A stretch of 64,000 bases of DNA, taken from assembly GCF_014651775.1 (NCBI RefSeq), contig NZ_BMXN01000017.1:1-64000 (forward strand). The letters run 5' to 3'. This DNA comes from Vreelandella hamiltonii (lineage in GTDB: Bacteria > Pseudomonadota > Gammaproteobacteria > Pseudomonadales > Halomonadaceae). Position numbers and translations under genes: made by a program. A model generated the notes under the pieces. It had not been told where the DNA came from and searched no databases. It saw nothing but the letters and a program-made list of their open reading frames with translations. Positions 30,550 through 40,136 of this stretch are shown here, piece by piece. The first letter of the stretch is position 1. Each line of letters opens with the position of its first letter.

Positions 30550-33021
30550 TTACTTGAACACCACGTTGGCCACATCTCGGTAACGGCTGGCGAAGTGAAC
30601 CGTCATGCCTTCTTTCAGGTACTCCGGCAGTTCGTCGTAATCGCGACGGTTGGCTTCCGGCAGGATCACTTCGAAGATGTCGCTGCGCCGCGCAGCAATG
30701 ACTTTTTCGCGTATCCCGCCCACCGGCAGAACCTGCCCGGTCAGGGTCAGCTCCCCGGTCATGGCCAGCGGGCGATCGATGGCCTGGTGCTTGGCCAGTG
30801 ACAGCAGCGCCGTGGTCATGGTGACCCCCGCCGACGGGCCATCCTTGGGTGTTGCCCCTTCGGGTACGTGTAGATGCACGAACGCGGAATCGAAGAAGTC
30901 GGCATCGGCACCGAACTCGGCCAAGTGCCCCAAGGTGTAGCTGTAGGCGATATTGGCCGACTCCTTCATGACCTCCCCCAACTTGCCGGTGAGCTTGAAG
31001 CCTCGGTCCAGGGAGTGGATCTTGCCCGCTTCGATAGGCAGCGTGGCGCCCCCCATGGAGGTCCAGGCCAGGCCGGTCACGACCCCTTCACCCTTGAGTA
31101 CTTTCTCCTTGCGGAAGAGCGGCGCGCCCAGGAACTCTTCCAGGTTCTTGACCGAAATCTTGACCGTTTCCACCTGCTCTTCCAGCAATTTGACCGCCGC
31201 CTTGCGCACGATGCGGTGCAGCTGTTTTTCCAACTGGCGCACCCCCGCTTCGCGGGCGTAGCCGTCGATGACCTGCTTGAGGGCAGCATCGGTCAGGTTG
31301 ATGCGTTTTTTCGGCAGGTTGTCACGCTTGAGCAGCTTGGGCCACAGGTGGTGCTTGGCGATCTCCAGCTTCTCTTCGGCGATATAGCCGGACAGGCGAA
31401 TCTGCTCCATACGGTCCAGCAGCGGGCCGGGGATGCTGTCCAGGGTATTGGCCGTACACACGAACAGCACCTTGGAGAGGTCCATGCGTACGTCCAGATA
31501 GTGGTCAAGGAAATCCACGTTCTGCTCGGGGTCCAGCACTTCGAGCAGCGCCGAGGCGGGGTCGCCCTGGAAGGACTGGCCCAGCTTGTCGATCTCATCG
31601 AGCATGATGACCGGGTTTTCGACCTCCACTTCCTTGAACGCCTGTACCAGCTTGCCGGGCATGGCACCGATGTAGGTGCGTCGGTGGCCTTTGATCTCGG
31701 CTTCGTCGCGCATGCCCCCCACCGAGAAACGATAGAACTCACGCCCCAACGCCTCGGCAATGGAACGGCCGATGGAGGTCTTGCCCACCCCAGGCGGCCC
31801 CACCAGCAGCACGATGGAGCCCCCCACATCGCCTTTGAACGTGCCTTCGGCCAGGAACTCGATGATGCGCTCCTTGACGTCTTTCAGGCCATCGTGGTCT
31901 CGGTCCAGCACCGCGCGGGCATGGCCGAGATCCAGCTTGTCCTGGCTGGTGACGCCCCAGGGCAGCGATGTCAGCCAGTCCAGATAGTTGCGCGTGGTGC
32001 CATACTCCGGCGAGCCGGTTTCCAGCACGCTGAGCTTGTTGAGCTCTTCGTCGATGCGGGCCTGAACACGCTCCGGCACCACCAGAGACTCCAGACGGTT
32101 CCTGAACGTATCCACGTCGTTCTCGCGGTCGCCCTTGGAGATGCCCAGCTCACGCTGTATCACCTTCAACTGTTCACGCAGGAAGAATTCACGCTGGCGC
32201 TCCTGCATCTGCGCGTTGACCTGCTCGCTGATTTCGCTTTGCAGCTGGGCAACGTCGATCTCCTTGCGCAGCAGCGGCAGCACCTTGTGCATGCGCTCCG
32301 CCACGGGCAGTGTGGCCAGCACGTCCTGCAATTCAGGGCCTTTGGCCGAGGTGATGGCCGCGGCAAAGTCGGTGAGCGGCCCAGGCTGATGGGGGCTGAA
32401 TCGATTGAGGTAGTGCTTCAGCTCCTCCCCGTACAGCGGGTTGATGGGCAGCAGTTCCTTGATGCCGTTGATGATCGCCATGGCGTAGGCCCGGGTTTCT
32501 TCATCTTCGGCATTGACCGGCTCTTTCGGGTAGGTCACTTCCACCAGATAGGGCGGCTCCTTGGAGAGCCAGCGCTGAATCTTGAAACGCTGCAGGCCCT
32601 GGGCAATGAACTGAATCTGCTGCTCTTCGTTTTTCAGCTTGTGCACCTTGACGGCCGTTCCGATCTCGGGGAAGCCGTCATGATCCAGGGAGTGCACCCC
32701 TTGTTCTCCGACGAACGCTACTCCAATGGTGTGATGTGGCGTGTTGCCAACGCGGCGCATGGTCTCTTCCCAGCGCTCACGATTGATCACCAGAGGCTGT
32801 ACCTGGGCGGGAAAGAACGGGCGGTTGTGAATTGGCAGCAGATAGATACGCTCGGGCAGCATGTCGCTGGCAGGCACCAGTGAATGGGTGCGCTCACCAT
32901 CCGAGCGGTGGTCGTTTTCGTCGTGGTGTTCTGCGTGGTGTTCTTCGTGACGGTCCGAATGCTCGCCTGCGGCGAGCCAATCGAGGTGTTCGTGATCGCG
33001 GTCGTAATCCTGGTCGCTCAT
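30550..33021 (-). CDS. ATP-dependent Lon-family protease, AsrA type, with His-rich N-terminal extension
   Basis: An 823-aa AAA+ serine protease. After a charged extension the LON substrate domain starts at IYLLPIHNRPFFPAQVQPLV (about 60). Walker A is LLVGPPGVGKTSIG (about 400) and Walker B region PVIMLDEIDKLG. The C-terminal protease has the catalytic serine in PKDGPSAGVTM and the lysine in GGIREKVIAARR. The sequence resembles Pseudomonas AsrA, a second Lon associated with heat-shock activation, more than housekeeping Lon (no clpX or hupB beside it). Residues about 8-46 are strikingly rich in His, Asp and Glu, with clusters such as HEEHHAEHHDENDH, which could bind metal. The start at 33021 follows GGGGAGGG; the frame continues to 33144 without support. 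Confidence 0.92.
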   Translation of the reverse strand: MSDQDYDRDHEHLDWLAAGEHSDRHEEHHAEHHDENDHRSDGERTHSLVPASDMLPERIYLLPIHNRPFFPAQVQPLVINRERWEETMRRVGNTPHHTIGVAFVGEQGVHSLDHDGFPEIGTAVKVHKLKNEEQQIQFIAQGLQRFKIQRWLSKEPPYLVEVTYPKEPVNAEDEETRAYAMAIINGIKELLPINPLYGEELKHYLNRFSPHQPGPLTDFAAAITSAKGPELQDVLATLPVAERMHKVLPLLRKEIDVAQLQSEISEQVNAQMQERQREFFLREQLKVIQRELGISKGDRENDVDTFRNRLESLVVPERVQARIDEELNKLSVLETGSPEYGTTRNYLDWLTSLPWGVTSQDKLDLGHARAVLDRDHDGLKDVKERIIEFLAEGTFKGDVGGSIVLLVGPPGVGKTSIGRSIAEALGREFYRFSVGGMRDEAEIKGHRRTYIGAMPGKLVQAFKEVEVENPVIMLDEIDKLGQSFQGDPASALLEVLDPEQNVDFLDHYLDVRMDLSKVLFVCTANTLDSIPGPLLDRMEQIRLSGYIAEEKLEIAKHHLWPKLLKRDNLPKKRINLTDAALKQVIDGYAREAGVRQLEKQLHRIVRKAAVKLLEEQVETVKISVKNLEEFLGAPLFRKEKVLKGEGVVTGLAWTSMGGATLPIEAGKIHSLDRGFKLTGKLGEVMKESANIAYSYTLGHLAEFGADADFFDSAFVHLHVPEGATPKDGPSAGVTMTTALLSLAKHQAIDRPLAMTGELTLTGQVLPVGGIREKVIAARRSDIFEVILPEANRRDYDELPEYLKEGMTVHFASRYRDVANVVFK

Positions 33022-33170
33022 GCGCCCTCCCCATCCACAGTAACCAGCAGCAGTGGCCAGCAAGCGGTTTGCCTGCCACTGTCGCCGCTTCGTATGGTTA
33101 CTGGGATGTGGGCAGCCAGGGAAAACTTCAACCCTGAGCGCCATTTGACAGCGTACTTATTGGTGGAACG

Positions 33171-34424
33171 TTACGGCCACAGTGTCGGCATGGGACGACC
33201 ATTGATGCGCCAGACGCCGCGCACCACGTCGAACTGCAGCTCCCGGGTACCGAGGGGCAACCCCAGCCACAGGGCCGCTACGGTAGGGGCGTCGTGCCAG
33301 ATGAAGTCGCCGTCGATACGTGCCCGCCAGCGCGCTTGCTCCTCGGGCTTGTCCAGCGAGACGACGCGCAATCTATCCAGCTGTCGTCCGTCGAAAAACA
33401 GCGCCCCGTCTGCGGCAACTTGCAGGCCGAGCAGCGGGCTATCGAGTTCGATGGTGGTGACATCGAGCCGTGGAGAGTCGCTCAATACTTGCAGCAGATC
33501 AGGTTCCAGGCGCGCCAGCAGCCCTTCGGCCATGGGCAGCGCGGTATCTCCCCAGGCAGCTTCCTGGCGCAGCCGACGGATCACCTGTCGCACGGCATCA
33601 CCGTTCAGCCGCGACAGTTCGGCCGCGACACGGCCGCTCAGCAGCGGTGTCTCCGGCGCTTCGCTGGGCACCAGCACCTCGCCCAGCACCAGCTCTCCCT
33701 GAATGCTCAGCTCGGTTTCATCCAGCGTCATCTGGCTGTAGATATCCAGCGGGGTGATCTGGATATCGTAGGCAGGGTAGTGCATCGACAGGCGGTCGAT
33801 GCGCAGGTGGTCACGCTGGGTGAAATGGTAGGCATCGTCGATGTAGGTATAGCGGCTTTCCAGGGTGGTGGGCCCCAGTATCAATTGAGACAAGCCATCG
33901 GTCAGCGTCAACTGGTCGAACAACCCCCGCAGGCGCCAATCGCCAAACATGCCTTCCAGGCGAACCCGAGCGCCCCGAACATCCAGTTCCCGACCATTCT
34001 GCTGGATCACGAAGGGGGCCAGCGCCAAACGCAGCTCGGTGCGACCACTCAGCGTCTGATAGCGACCCTGCCAACGCGGCACGGAAGGGGCAGATACATC
34101 GCCCACGGCTTTTTGCAGCACGCTGTCCAGGCGAGGCAACAGCGTGCCCTGCACATCGGTAGAGAGCAGGCCGTGGCGGGCGTGGTAGGTCAACTCCAGC
34201 CGCCAGGGGCGGCCCAGCAAGGGCGACAGCACGAGCTGACCACGGGAGGTCAACCAGCCCTGACGGCTATCCAGGCGCTCTACCCGCCATTCACCTCGGG
34301 CTTCCAGGTCTTCCAGCGCCTGACGCAGGCTCCGTTCGAACAGGATGCTCGATAGCAGTTGCGCGACCATCCATATCACGGCAATCACCGAGAGGATAGG
34401 CACGATCAGACGTTCCTTGCGCAT
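33171..34424 (-). CDS. DUF945 family membrane-anchored protein
   Basis: A 417-aa protein with one N-terminal hydrophobic segment (LIVPILSVIAVIWMVAQLL, about 5-23), probably an uncleaved signal anchor placing the rest in the periplasm. The body has repeated beta-strand-like patterns typical of DUF945 (YdgA-like) proteins, whose function is not established. It lies between pgpA and the Lon-type protease on the same strand, about 55 bases after pgpA. The exported protein at 61057-62490 has a similar general architecture. Confidence 0.75.
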   Translation of the reverse strand: MRKERLIVPILSVIAVIWMVAQLLSSILFERSLRQALEDLEARGEWRVERLDSRQGWLTSRGQLVLSPLLGRPWRLELTYHARHGLLSTDVQGTLLPRLDSVLQKAVGDVSAPSVPRWQGRYQTLSGRTELRLALAPFVIQQNGRELDVRGARVRLEGMFGDWRLRGLFDQLTLTDGLSQLILGPTTLESRYTYIDDAYHFTQRDHLRIDRLSMHYPAYDIQITPLDIYSQMTLDETELSIQGELVLGEVLVPSEAPETPLLSGRVAAELSRLNGDAVRQVIRRLRQEAAWGDTALPMAEGLLARLEPDLLQVLSDSPRLDVTTIELDSPLLGLQVAADGALFFDGRQLDRLRVVSLDKPEEQARWRARIDGDFIWHDAPTVAALWLGLPLGTRELQFDVVRGVWRINGRPMPTLWP

Positions 34425-34479
34425 GCTATCTCCTTGTATGGCCTCCTGACAAAGCGCAGCGCCTGCTATCGGGCGTCGA

Positions 34480-34953
34480 CTAGTGGAGCCAGAACCATAA
34501 GTGCATGGTACTCCAGGCGTAGATGCCTGCCATGACGTCGTCGATCATGATGCCAAAGCCCCCCGCCACTCGGCGGTCGGCCCAACGGATGGGCCAGGGC
34601 TTGAACACATCGAAAATACGAAAGACGATGAACCCCCAGATGGCCGCTTCCCAGGAAAAGGGCACGGCGGCCATGGTGATCCAGTAACCGACGAACTCGT
34701 CCCAGACGATGCCGGAGTGGTCGTGTACCCCCAGGTCATGGGAAGTTTTATCGCATAGCCAGACACCGACGATGAAGGCTACGAACACGATACTGAGATA
34801 CCAGACCAGCGGCAGGTCCGCCATCATCCAATAGAAGGGAATCGCCGCCAGCGTGCCGAAGGTGCCCGGCGCCCAGGGCACGGTGCCACTCCCCAGGCCA
34901 AAGGCGAAGAAGTGAGTGGGGCGTCGCCAGACGCTGGCCGGTGCACGGTTCAT
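34480..34953 (-). CDS. pgpA: Phosphatidylglycerophosphatase A
   Basis: Dephosphorylates phosphatidylglycerol phosphate at the inner membrane, the last step of phosphatidylglycerol synthesis. The 157-aa protein shows FAFGLGSGTVPWAPGTFGTL near 17-36, the acidic HDHSGIVWDEFVGYWITM near 75-92, and FDVFKPWPIRWADRR near 115-129, all hallmarks of PgpA. The start at 34953 overlaps the thiL stop by four bases; the longer frame to 35031 lies inside thiL. Order thiL-pgpA after nusB is the usual gammaproteobacterial arrangement. Confidence 0.93.
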   Translation of the reverse strand: MNRAPASVWRRPTHFFAFGLGSGTVPWAPGTFGTLAAIPFYWMMADLPLVWYLSIVFVAFIVGVWLCDKTSHDLGVHDHSGIVWDEFVGYWITMAAVPFSWEAAIWGFIVFRIFDVFKPWPIRWADRRVAGGFGIMIDDVMAGIYAWSTMHLWFWLH

Positions 34954-35927
34954 TGGACACCCCCACGAAAGTGCTGCCAGCCAGACTCGGCCAACGGCGC
35001 CACGCCGGTGATGCCAGGCGTATCGGTGCACTGGCCAATCACGCTGAGCGCGATCCCCTGCTCTGCCAGCCGTTGCCTGGCCAGGGAAACGTGCGACGGG
35101 GGCAGCGTGACCAGCAGCTCGTAGTCGTCGCCTCCGGAAAGCGCTGCGCGCTGGGCTGCTTGCGCGCCCAGACAGGCTTCCAGCCCTTCCGCCAGCGGCA
35201 GTTGCTCTGCCTCCAGCGCAGCCCCCACTTGGGAAGCTTCACAAAGATGCGTGAGATCCGCCAGCAGGCCATCGGAGATATCCAGCGCCGCGCTGGCCAG
35301 GCCACGCAGGGCCATGCCTGCTGCCAGGCGCGGCTGGGGCAACAGATAGCGCTGGAGCAACGGGTGCTGCATGTCTCTTTCACCCTGTTGCCACAGCGCT
35401 AGCCCGCCCGCACCACCGCCCAGCGCGCCCGTGACGGCAATCACATCGCCGACACGAGCCCCGGAGCGGGTCAATGCTTCACCGGAGGGCACTTCGCCCA
35501 TCACCGTCACGGCAATGCTTAGCGCTCCTGCAGTGACATCGCCCCCCGCCAGCGTAGTCTCGTGCCGACGGCACAGGTCATGAAAGCCATCGGCATAGCC
35601 CGATAGCCACGCCTCGGCGGCCGCACTGCCGGGGAACGCACGCTGGTCGAGGGTCAGCGCCATCAAGCACCAGCGGGAGCGTGCCCCCATGGCCGCCAGG
35701 TCGCTGAGCGCCACGGCCAAGGCGCGATGGCCGACCGCATGAGCAGGCGCATCATGGGGAAAGTGCACGTCCACCACGGAGGTGTCCACACTGACCACGA
35801 GCTGCTGCCCCGCTTGGGGCAGCAGTAAGGTGGCGTCATCGCCGCATCCCAGGGCAACGCCATCCGTCGCTTTCGCCTCCTGCGGCGACATGAAGAAACG
35901 TCGAATCAAATCAAATTCGGCAAGCAC
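34950..35927 (-). CDS. thiL: Thiamine-monophosphate kinase
   Basis: Phosphorylates thiamine monophosphate to the active pyrophosphate form. The 325-aa protein has the PurM/ThiL fold motifs GCGDDATLLLP near 28-38, SVDTSVVDVHFP near 46-57, a GGDVT glycine loop, and DISDGLLADLTHL near 215-227. The start is a GTG preceded by AAGGGG five bases upstream. It lies between nusB and pgpA in the riboflavin-nusB operon. Confidence 0.94.
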   Translation of the reverse strand: MLAEFDLIRRFFMSPQEAKATDGVALGCGDDATLLLPQAGQQLVVSVDTSVVDVHFPHDAPAHAVGHRALAVALSDLAAMGARSRWCLMALTLDQRAFPGSAAAEAWLSGYADGFHDLCRRHETTLAGGDVTAGALSIAVTVMGEVPSGEALTRSGARVGDVIAVTGALGGGAGGLALWQQGERDMQHPLLQRYLLPQPRLAAGMALRGLASAALDISDGLLADLTHLCEASQVGAALEAEQLPLAEGLEACLGAQAAQRAALSGGDDYELLVTLPPSHVSLARQRLAEQGIALSVIGQCTDTPGITGVAPLAESGWQHFRGGVQ

Positions 35928-35961
35928 AAAGGCCCCTTAAACGCTTGATCAGGTCGCCCGC

Positions 35962-36465
35962 TTACAAGCGGCGGGCGCTGACTTCGGCACTTCGCAAGCG
36001 GTTGGCCAGCTTGTCGAGAATGCCATTCACGTACTTATGGCCGTCGGTGGCGCCAAACGATTTTGCCAGCTCAACGCCTTCGTTAATGACCACGCGGTAA
36101 GGCACTTCCATGCGGCGCGAGAGCTCGTAAGCGCCCAGCCGCAGAATGGCCAGCTCTACCGCGTCCAGGTCTTCCAGACGACGATCCAGCAGCGGTGCAA
36201 TGTCACGATCCAGCTCGGCTTTGAAGCGGACCGTGTTGTGCAGCAGCTCATGAAACAGCGCTTTGTCGGCGATTTCCATGACCTTGACCCAGTTCTCGTG
36301 GTCTTCCAGGTCGTCGTCCGCCTTCTGGCTACGAAACTCGGCCTCGATGGTCGAGATCGACTTGCCGGTCATGTGCCATTGATATAACCCTTGTACCGCC
36401 AACTCCCTTGCGGCGTGGCGTCCCTGCTGTGCCGCAGAGGACTTGCGCTCACGTCGCTCGCTCAT
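35962..36465 (-). CDS. nusB: Transcription antitermination factor NusB
   Basis: A 167-aa all-helical RNA-binding protein that pairs with NusE (S10) at boxA to prevent early termination in rRNA operons. [19 protein letters not shown] near 17-35 is the boxA-binding arginine-rich helix, and [14 protein letters not shown] with [14 protein letters not shown] form the conserved C-terminal helices. Its ATG overlaps the ribH stop by four bases, so translation is coupled. Confidence 0.95.
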   Translation of the reverse strand: MSERRERKSSAAQQGRHAARELAVQGLYQWHMTGKSISTIEAEFRSQKADDDLEDHENWVKVMEIADKALFHELLHNTVRFKAELDRDIAPLLDRRLEDLDAVELAILRLGAYELSRRMEVPYRVVINEGVELAKSFGATDGHKYVNGILDKLANRLRSAEVSARRL

Positions 36466-36950
36466 TGGGTATCTCCTGCGGGCAGCGCGCGCAGCAGCGA
36501 AACCATTTCCATGGCGGCCATGGCGGCTTCGGTGCCTTTATTGCCTGCTTTGGTGCCCGCTCGTTCGATGGCCTGTTCAATGGATTCCACGGTCAGCACG
36601 CCATTGGCGACCGGCGTGTCGAATTCCAGCTGCAGGTGATTGATGGCCGTGTTGCAGCCGCCCGCCACGTACTCGAAATGCGGCGTGCCGCCACGAATGA
36701 CCGCGCCCAACGCGATGACGGCATCCGGCTTCATGACGCTGAGCACACGCTTGACCGCCAACGGCAGTTCCCAGGCACCCGGCACGTGAACGATATGGAT
36801 TTGCTCGGCATCGACGCCGTGGCGGGTCAGGCTATCCACCGCGCCTTCTACCAGGCTATCGACCACGTGATGGTTGAATCGCCCCACCACGATGACATAA
36901 CGGCCATCGACGTCGACAAAAGTGCCTTCAACTTGCGAAAGGGATTGCAT
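36462..36950 (-). CDS. ribH: 6,7-dimethyl-8-ribityllumazine synthase
   Basis: Condenses the RibB product with the pyrimidine intermediate to give lumazine. The 162-aa protein has [17 protein letters not shown] near 22-38, the substrate loop [15 protein letters not shown] and [15 protein letters not shown] with the catalytic histidine. The frame extends upstream inside ribBX, but the conserved N terminus starts at 36950. The 5' end of the gene is only a few bases from the ribBX stop. Confidence 0.95.
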   Translation of the reverse strand: MQSLSQVEGTFVDVDGRYVIVVGRFNHHVVDSLVEGAVDSLTRHGVDAEQIHIVHVPGAWELPLAVKRVLSVMKPDAVIALGAVIRGGTPHFEYVAGGCNTAINHLQLEFDTPVANGVLTVESIEQAIERAGTKAGNKGTEAAMAAMEMVSLLRALPAGDTQ

Positions 36951-36954
36951 CGAT

Positions 36955-38121
36955 TTATTCCTGCTGAGTAGTGGGCTCATACGCCGTGTCATTGGGCCCC
37001 AGACGCTCGACCACTTCAAGATCGAACCCGGAAAGCGCCGAGAATTTCCACGGGGAGCTGAGTAGCCGCATCTTGCCGACGCCCAGATGGCGCAGAATTT
37101 GCGAACCCGTACCAATGGTTAAATAGTTGCCGGCACCGTCCGAATCGTTGGTACGCGGCTGGCGTACCCGATCCAGGAAGATGTCCAGCTGGTCTTTCAG
37201 ATCCTGATGTGGGCGCCCGTCATCGATCAGGACGAACACACCGGCGGGCGCTTCGGCGATTTCACGCAGGGCACGGTGGGCATCCCAGCGGCACTGCTCG
37301 CCTTTCATCAGCCCCAGCACGTCGCGCAGCGTATCGGCCAAGTGTACACGAACCGTGGTGGGCTGCTCGGCGGTGGGCTGGCCTTTCACCAGCGCCAGGT
37401 GGTGAGCCCCCTGGATACGGTCACGGAACACATGCAGCGCCAGCTCGCCATGCACCGTGGACACACGACTGGTCTCGATGGCGTCGACCGTCTGTTCGTT
37501 GACGATCCGGTAGTGGATCAAATCGGCAATGGTGCCGATCTTGATACCGTGGGCCTTGGCGAAGGCTTCCAGCTCGGGGCGACGCGCCATGCTGCCATCG
37601 TCGTTCATGATTTCACAGATCACGCCGCTGGGGTCGAGCCCTGCCAGCGCCGCCAGATCGCAGGCCGCTTCGGTGTGGCCTGCCCGGCGCAGTACGCCGC
37701 CCGGCTCGGCCATCAGCGGAAAGATATGGCCGGGCTGCACGATATCCGTGGGCTTGGCATTGGGCGCAGCGGCGGCCTGCACCGTGCGTGCGCGGTCCGC
37801 GGCAGAGATGCCGGTGGTCACGCCTTCGGTCGCCTCGATGGACAGCGTGAACTTGGTGCCAAAACCAGACCCGTTGTCGCGCACCATGAGCGGCAGGTTA
37901 AGCTGCTCGCAGCGTTCTCGGGTCATGGGCATGCAGATCAGACCGCAGGCGTAGCGCGCCATGAAGTTGATATGCTCTGGCTTGACCAGTTCGGCCGCCA
38001 TGATGATATCGCCTTCGTTTTCGCGATCCTCATCGTCCATGAGGATCACCATTTTGCCCTGGCGAATGTCTTCCACCAGCTCGGCGATAGGGGACAGGCC
38101 CTCAGAAGCGGAGTGCGCCAT
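36955..38121 (-). CDS. ribBA: 3,4-dihydroxy-2-butanone-4-phosphate synthase with degenerate GTP cyclohydrolase II-like domain (RibBX type)
   Basis: The N-terminal 200 residues are a complete RibB domain that makes the four-carbon riboflavin precursor: [20 protein letters not shown] with the acidic metal site near 24-43, and [20 protein letters not shown] near 137-156. The C-terminal half aligns to the RibA fold, but the zinc-binding cysteines and the surrounding active-site sequence of GTP cyclohydrolase II are missing; the segment where they belong reads [20 protein letters not shown]. This matches the RibBX variant described in Proteobacteria, so GTP cyclohydrolase II activity must come from a separate ribA. 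The 388-aa length is normal for the fusion. GGAG lies five bases before the ATG. Confidence 0.92.
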   Translation of the reverse strand: MAHSASEGLSPIAELVEDIRQGKMVILMDDEDRENEGDIIMAAELVKPEHINFMARYACGLICMPMTRERCEQLNLPLMVRDNGSGFGTKFTLSIEATEGVTTGISAADRARTVQAAAAPNAKPTDIVQPGHIFPLMAEPGGVLRRAGHTEAACDLAALAGLDPSGVICEIMNDDGSMARRPELEAFAKAHGIKIGTIADLIHYRIVNEQTVDAIETSRVSTVHGELALHVFRDRIQGAHHLALVKGQPTAEQPTTVRVHLADTLRDVLGLMKGEQCRWDAHRALREIAEAPAGVFVLIDDGRPHQDLKDQLDIFLDRVRQPRTNDSDGAGNYLTIGTGSQILRHLGVGKMRLLSSPWKFSALSGFDLEVVERLGPNDTAYEPTTQQE

Positions 38122-38193
38122 GGAATCTCCAAAAAAAGTGGTCGCATGGGATGCGATTTCGGGCGTCAGGGTACCTTGCTATGGCCGCTTGCG

Positions 38194-39345
38194 CTAGTCG
38201 CCCCGGGGGGTCGCGATAATCTGCCAGTCCTGGCCTACCTGGCGAAACTCCTTGATCACCAGGCGCTTTTGATCCGCCATTCGGGTGATCCCCGGCAACT
38301 CGAACAGCGGCCGGGCATCGCCCCCGAGTAGTGTAGGCGCGACGAACAGCTGCAACTCATCGACCAGTTGCGCGTCCAGCAGTGCCCCGGCCAGCGTCGC
38401 ACCGGTCTCTACCAATAGTTCGTTTACCTGCTCATTATCGGCTAACCAGCGCAGCATGTCAGCAAGCTCGACGCGCCCCCCGGCGTCGCTGGGCAACACC
38501 TGAATCTCGGCACCAGCCGCTTCCAGTCGCTGACGCTTGTCGGGGCTGTGCTGCTCGGTGGTGATGATCAGCGTGCGCCCCGGCTCACGCAGGCAGGCCG
38601 CCGCCAGCGGCAGCCGCAACCGAGAATCCAGAATGACCCGCAGCGGTTGGCGCAGCACGATCTCTTCGGCCTGGGGTAGCGCCAGTTGTTCGGGCCGCAA
38701 CGTCAGCCGCGCATCGTCCATGATCATGGACTCCACGCCACTGAGAATCGCGCTGGAGCGTGCCCGCAGGCGCTGCACCTGGGTGCGCGCCTGCGGGCCA
38801 GTGATCCACTGCGACTCCCCTGAGCCCATGGCCGTTCGACCATCCAGGCTCATCGCCATTTTCAAGCGCACGAACGGACGCCGTGACTGCATGCGCAACA
38901 CGAACCCGGGATTGAGCGCCCGTGCATCCTGCTCAAGCAGGCCCACGTGAACCTCGATACCGGCAGCTCTCAAATGCTCTATCCCCCGCCCACTCACTTG
39001 CGGATTGGGGTCCCCCATGGCCACTACCACGCGCCCTACACCGGCATTGGCCAGCGCCACGGCACAGGGGCCGGTACGCCCGGTATGGGAACAGGGCTCC
39101 AGCGTCACATAGGCCGTGGCGCCAAGGGCCTGTTCCCCTGCGGCTGCCAACGCATGCACTTCGGCATGAGGCTCACCGGCGCGTAAGTGGTAGCCTTCGC
39201 CCACGACCTGCCCTTCGGCCGAACGATCGTAGCGGACGATGACGCACCCCACGCGGGGATTGGGGTCAGTGGTATACAGGCCCTGGCGGGCCAGTTTCAG
39301 GGCGCGGGCCATGAAACGGTGGTCTGCAACAGAGAACAGGCTCAT
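38194..39345 (-). CDS. ribD: Bifunctional riboflavin deaminase-reductase
   Basis: A 383-aa protein. The N-terminal zinc deaminase domain has [10 protein letters not shown] (about 50-59) and the [12 protein letters not shown] motif (about 75-86). The C-terminal reductase domain follows with [20 protein letters not shown] around 155-174. Together they catalyse the second and third steps after GTP opening. Its ATG overlaps the nrdR stop by four bases. Riboflavin synthase (ribE), usually next in this operon, is absent: only 72 bases separate ribD from ribBX. Confidence 0.94.
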   Translation of the reverse strand: MSLFSVADHRFMARALKLARQGLYTTDPNPRVGCVIVRYDRSAEGQVVGEGYHLRAGEPHAEVHALAAAGEQALGATAYVTLEPCSHTGRTGPCAVALANAGVGRVVVAMGDPNPQVSGRGIEHLRAAGIEVHVGLLEQDARALNPGFVLRMQSRRPFVRLKMAMSLDGRTAMGSGESQWITGPQARTQVQRLRARSSAILSGVESMIMDDARLTLRPEQLALPQAEEIVLRQPLRVILDSRLRLPLAAACLREPGRTLIITTEQHSPDKRQRLEAAGAEIQVLPSDAGGRVELADMLRWLADNEQVNELLVETGATLAGALLDAQLVDELQLFVAPTLLGGDARPLFELPGITRMADQKRLVIKEFRQVGQDWQIIATPRGD

Positions 39346-39854
39346 CCTTCAGCCTCTTTCGACGCGGGCCCACTGGCAGCGTCATCGCCAGGCTCTTGAG
39401 CAGGTTCCTGAGACAGCCGGTCGATTTCAGCCCGAAACTCGTCCAGATCCTGAAACTTACGATACACCGACGCAAAGCGAATATACGCCACCTGATCCAG
39501 GCTGCGTAGCGCCTGCATGACGGCCTCGCCCACGTCACGGGCATTCACCTCGCGATCACCGCGGGCGCGCAGGGATTGGCGGATACGCTCCACGGCGGCT
39601 TCGATGGCTTCCGCGCTGACCGGGCGCTTTTCCAACGCCCGCAGCATGCCAGCTCGTAATTTAGCCTCGCTGAAGGTCTCCCGCGAGCCATCCGACTTCA
39701 CCACCCTGGGCATGATCAGCTCCGCCGTTTCATAGGTCGTGAAGCGCTCATGGCAGCTTGCACACTGGCGTCGGCGACGCACCTGGTCACCGTCGGCCAC
39801 CAGGCGTGAATCCGTTACTCGCGTATCGTTTGCACCACAAAAAGGACAATGCAT
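39342..39854 (-). CDS. nrdR: Transcriptional repressor NrdR
   Basis: A 170-aa repressor of ribonucleotide reductase genes. The N-terminal zinc ribbon has CPFCG (3-7) and [12 protein letters not shown]; the ATP-cone domain follows, with [19 protein letters not shown] near 50-68. The start at 39854 matches the conserved MHCPFCG. First gene of nrdR-ribD-ribBX-ribH-nusB-thiL-pgpA, each gene overlapping or close to the next. Confidence 0.95.
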   Translation of the reverse strand: MHCPFCGANDTRVTDSRLVADGDQVRRRRQCASCHERFTTYETAELIMPRVVKSDGSRETFSEAKLRAGMLRALEKRPVSAEAIEAAVERIRQSLRARGDREVNARDVGEAVMQALRSLDQVAYIRFASVYRKFQDLDEFRAEIDRLSQEPAQEPGDDAASGPASKEAEG

Positions 39855-40015
39855 GGCAGTCAACCTATTGTCGGCACGCACCCTCAAGTGCGCTCAGCGT
39901 GTCAGCCCCGTAGATACCAGCCGTGCCAACGGGCCGCCTGCTATCTCTTGTTTTGTAAGCTATTTTAAGAACCCTTCAGGGGTCATTGGGTAAACCATCC
40001 CACTACCGCTTGTCG

Positions 40016-40031
40016 TGCCTGCAAAAGCAGG
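40016..40031. other. Small hairpin in the nrdR / phosphorylase divergent region
   Basis: GCCTGC-AAAA-GCAGGC is a perfect six-base stem upstream of the sigma-54-type promoter; TGAC and GTCA form another short inverted repeat a little further right. These could be regulator sites, but no known consensus is met. Confidence 0.35.
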
Positions 40032-40085
40032 CGTACTCATGACTTGTACGTCATTTCGCACAGTATTCTCCTATATTGTAACGAT

Positions 40086-40102
40086 TTGGCACACAAGCTG
40101 CA
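40086..40102 (+). promoter_or_regulatory. Sigma-54-type (-24/-12) promoter
   Basis: TTGGCACACAAGCTGCA has the -24 GG (40088-40089) and -12 GC (40100-40101) at the exact 10-base spacing of the RpoN consensus TTGGCAC-N5-TTGCA, with one change (C for T). Transcription would start near 40113, leaving a short leader that holds AAGGAGG before the ATG at 40137. Confidence 0.6.
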
Positions 40103-40136
40103 GCGTTTGTCGAAGGTTGATTGAAAGGAGGCACCC

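Noticed and set aside
30874..32883. A 669-residue open frame opposite the Lon-type protease
   Set aside because: Antisense shadow of the protease, with the same unlikely composition as other antisense frames.
38122..38193. FMN riboswitch ahead of the rib genes
   Set aside because: Only 72 bases lie between ribD and ribBX, too short for an RFN element, and none of its conserved segments is seen. The region before nrdR also shows none.
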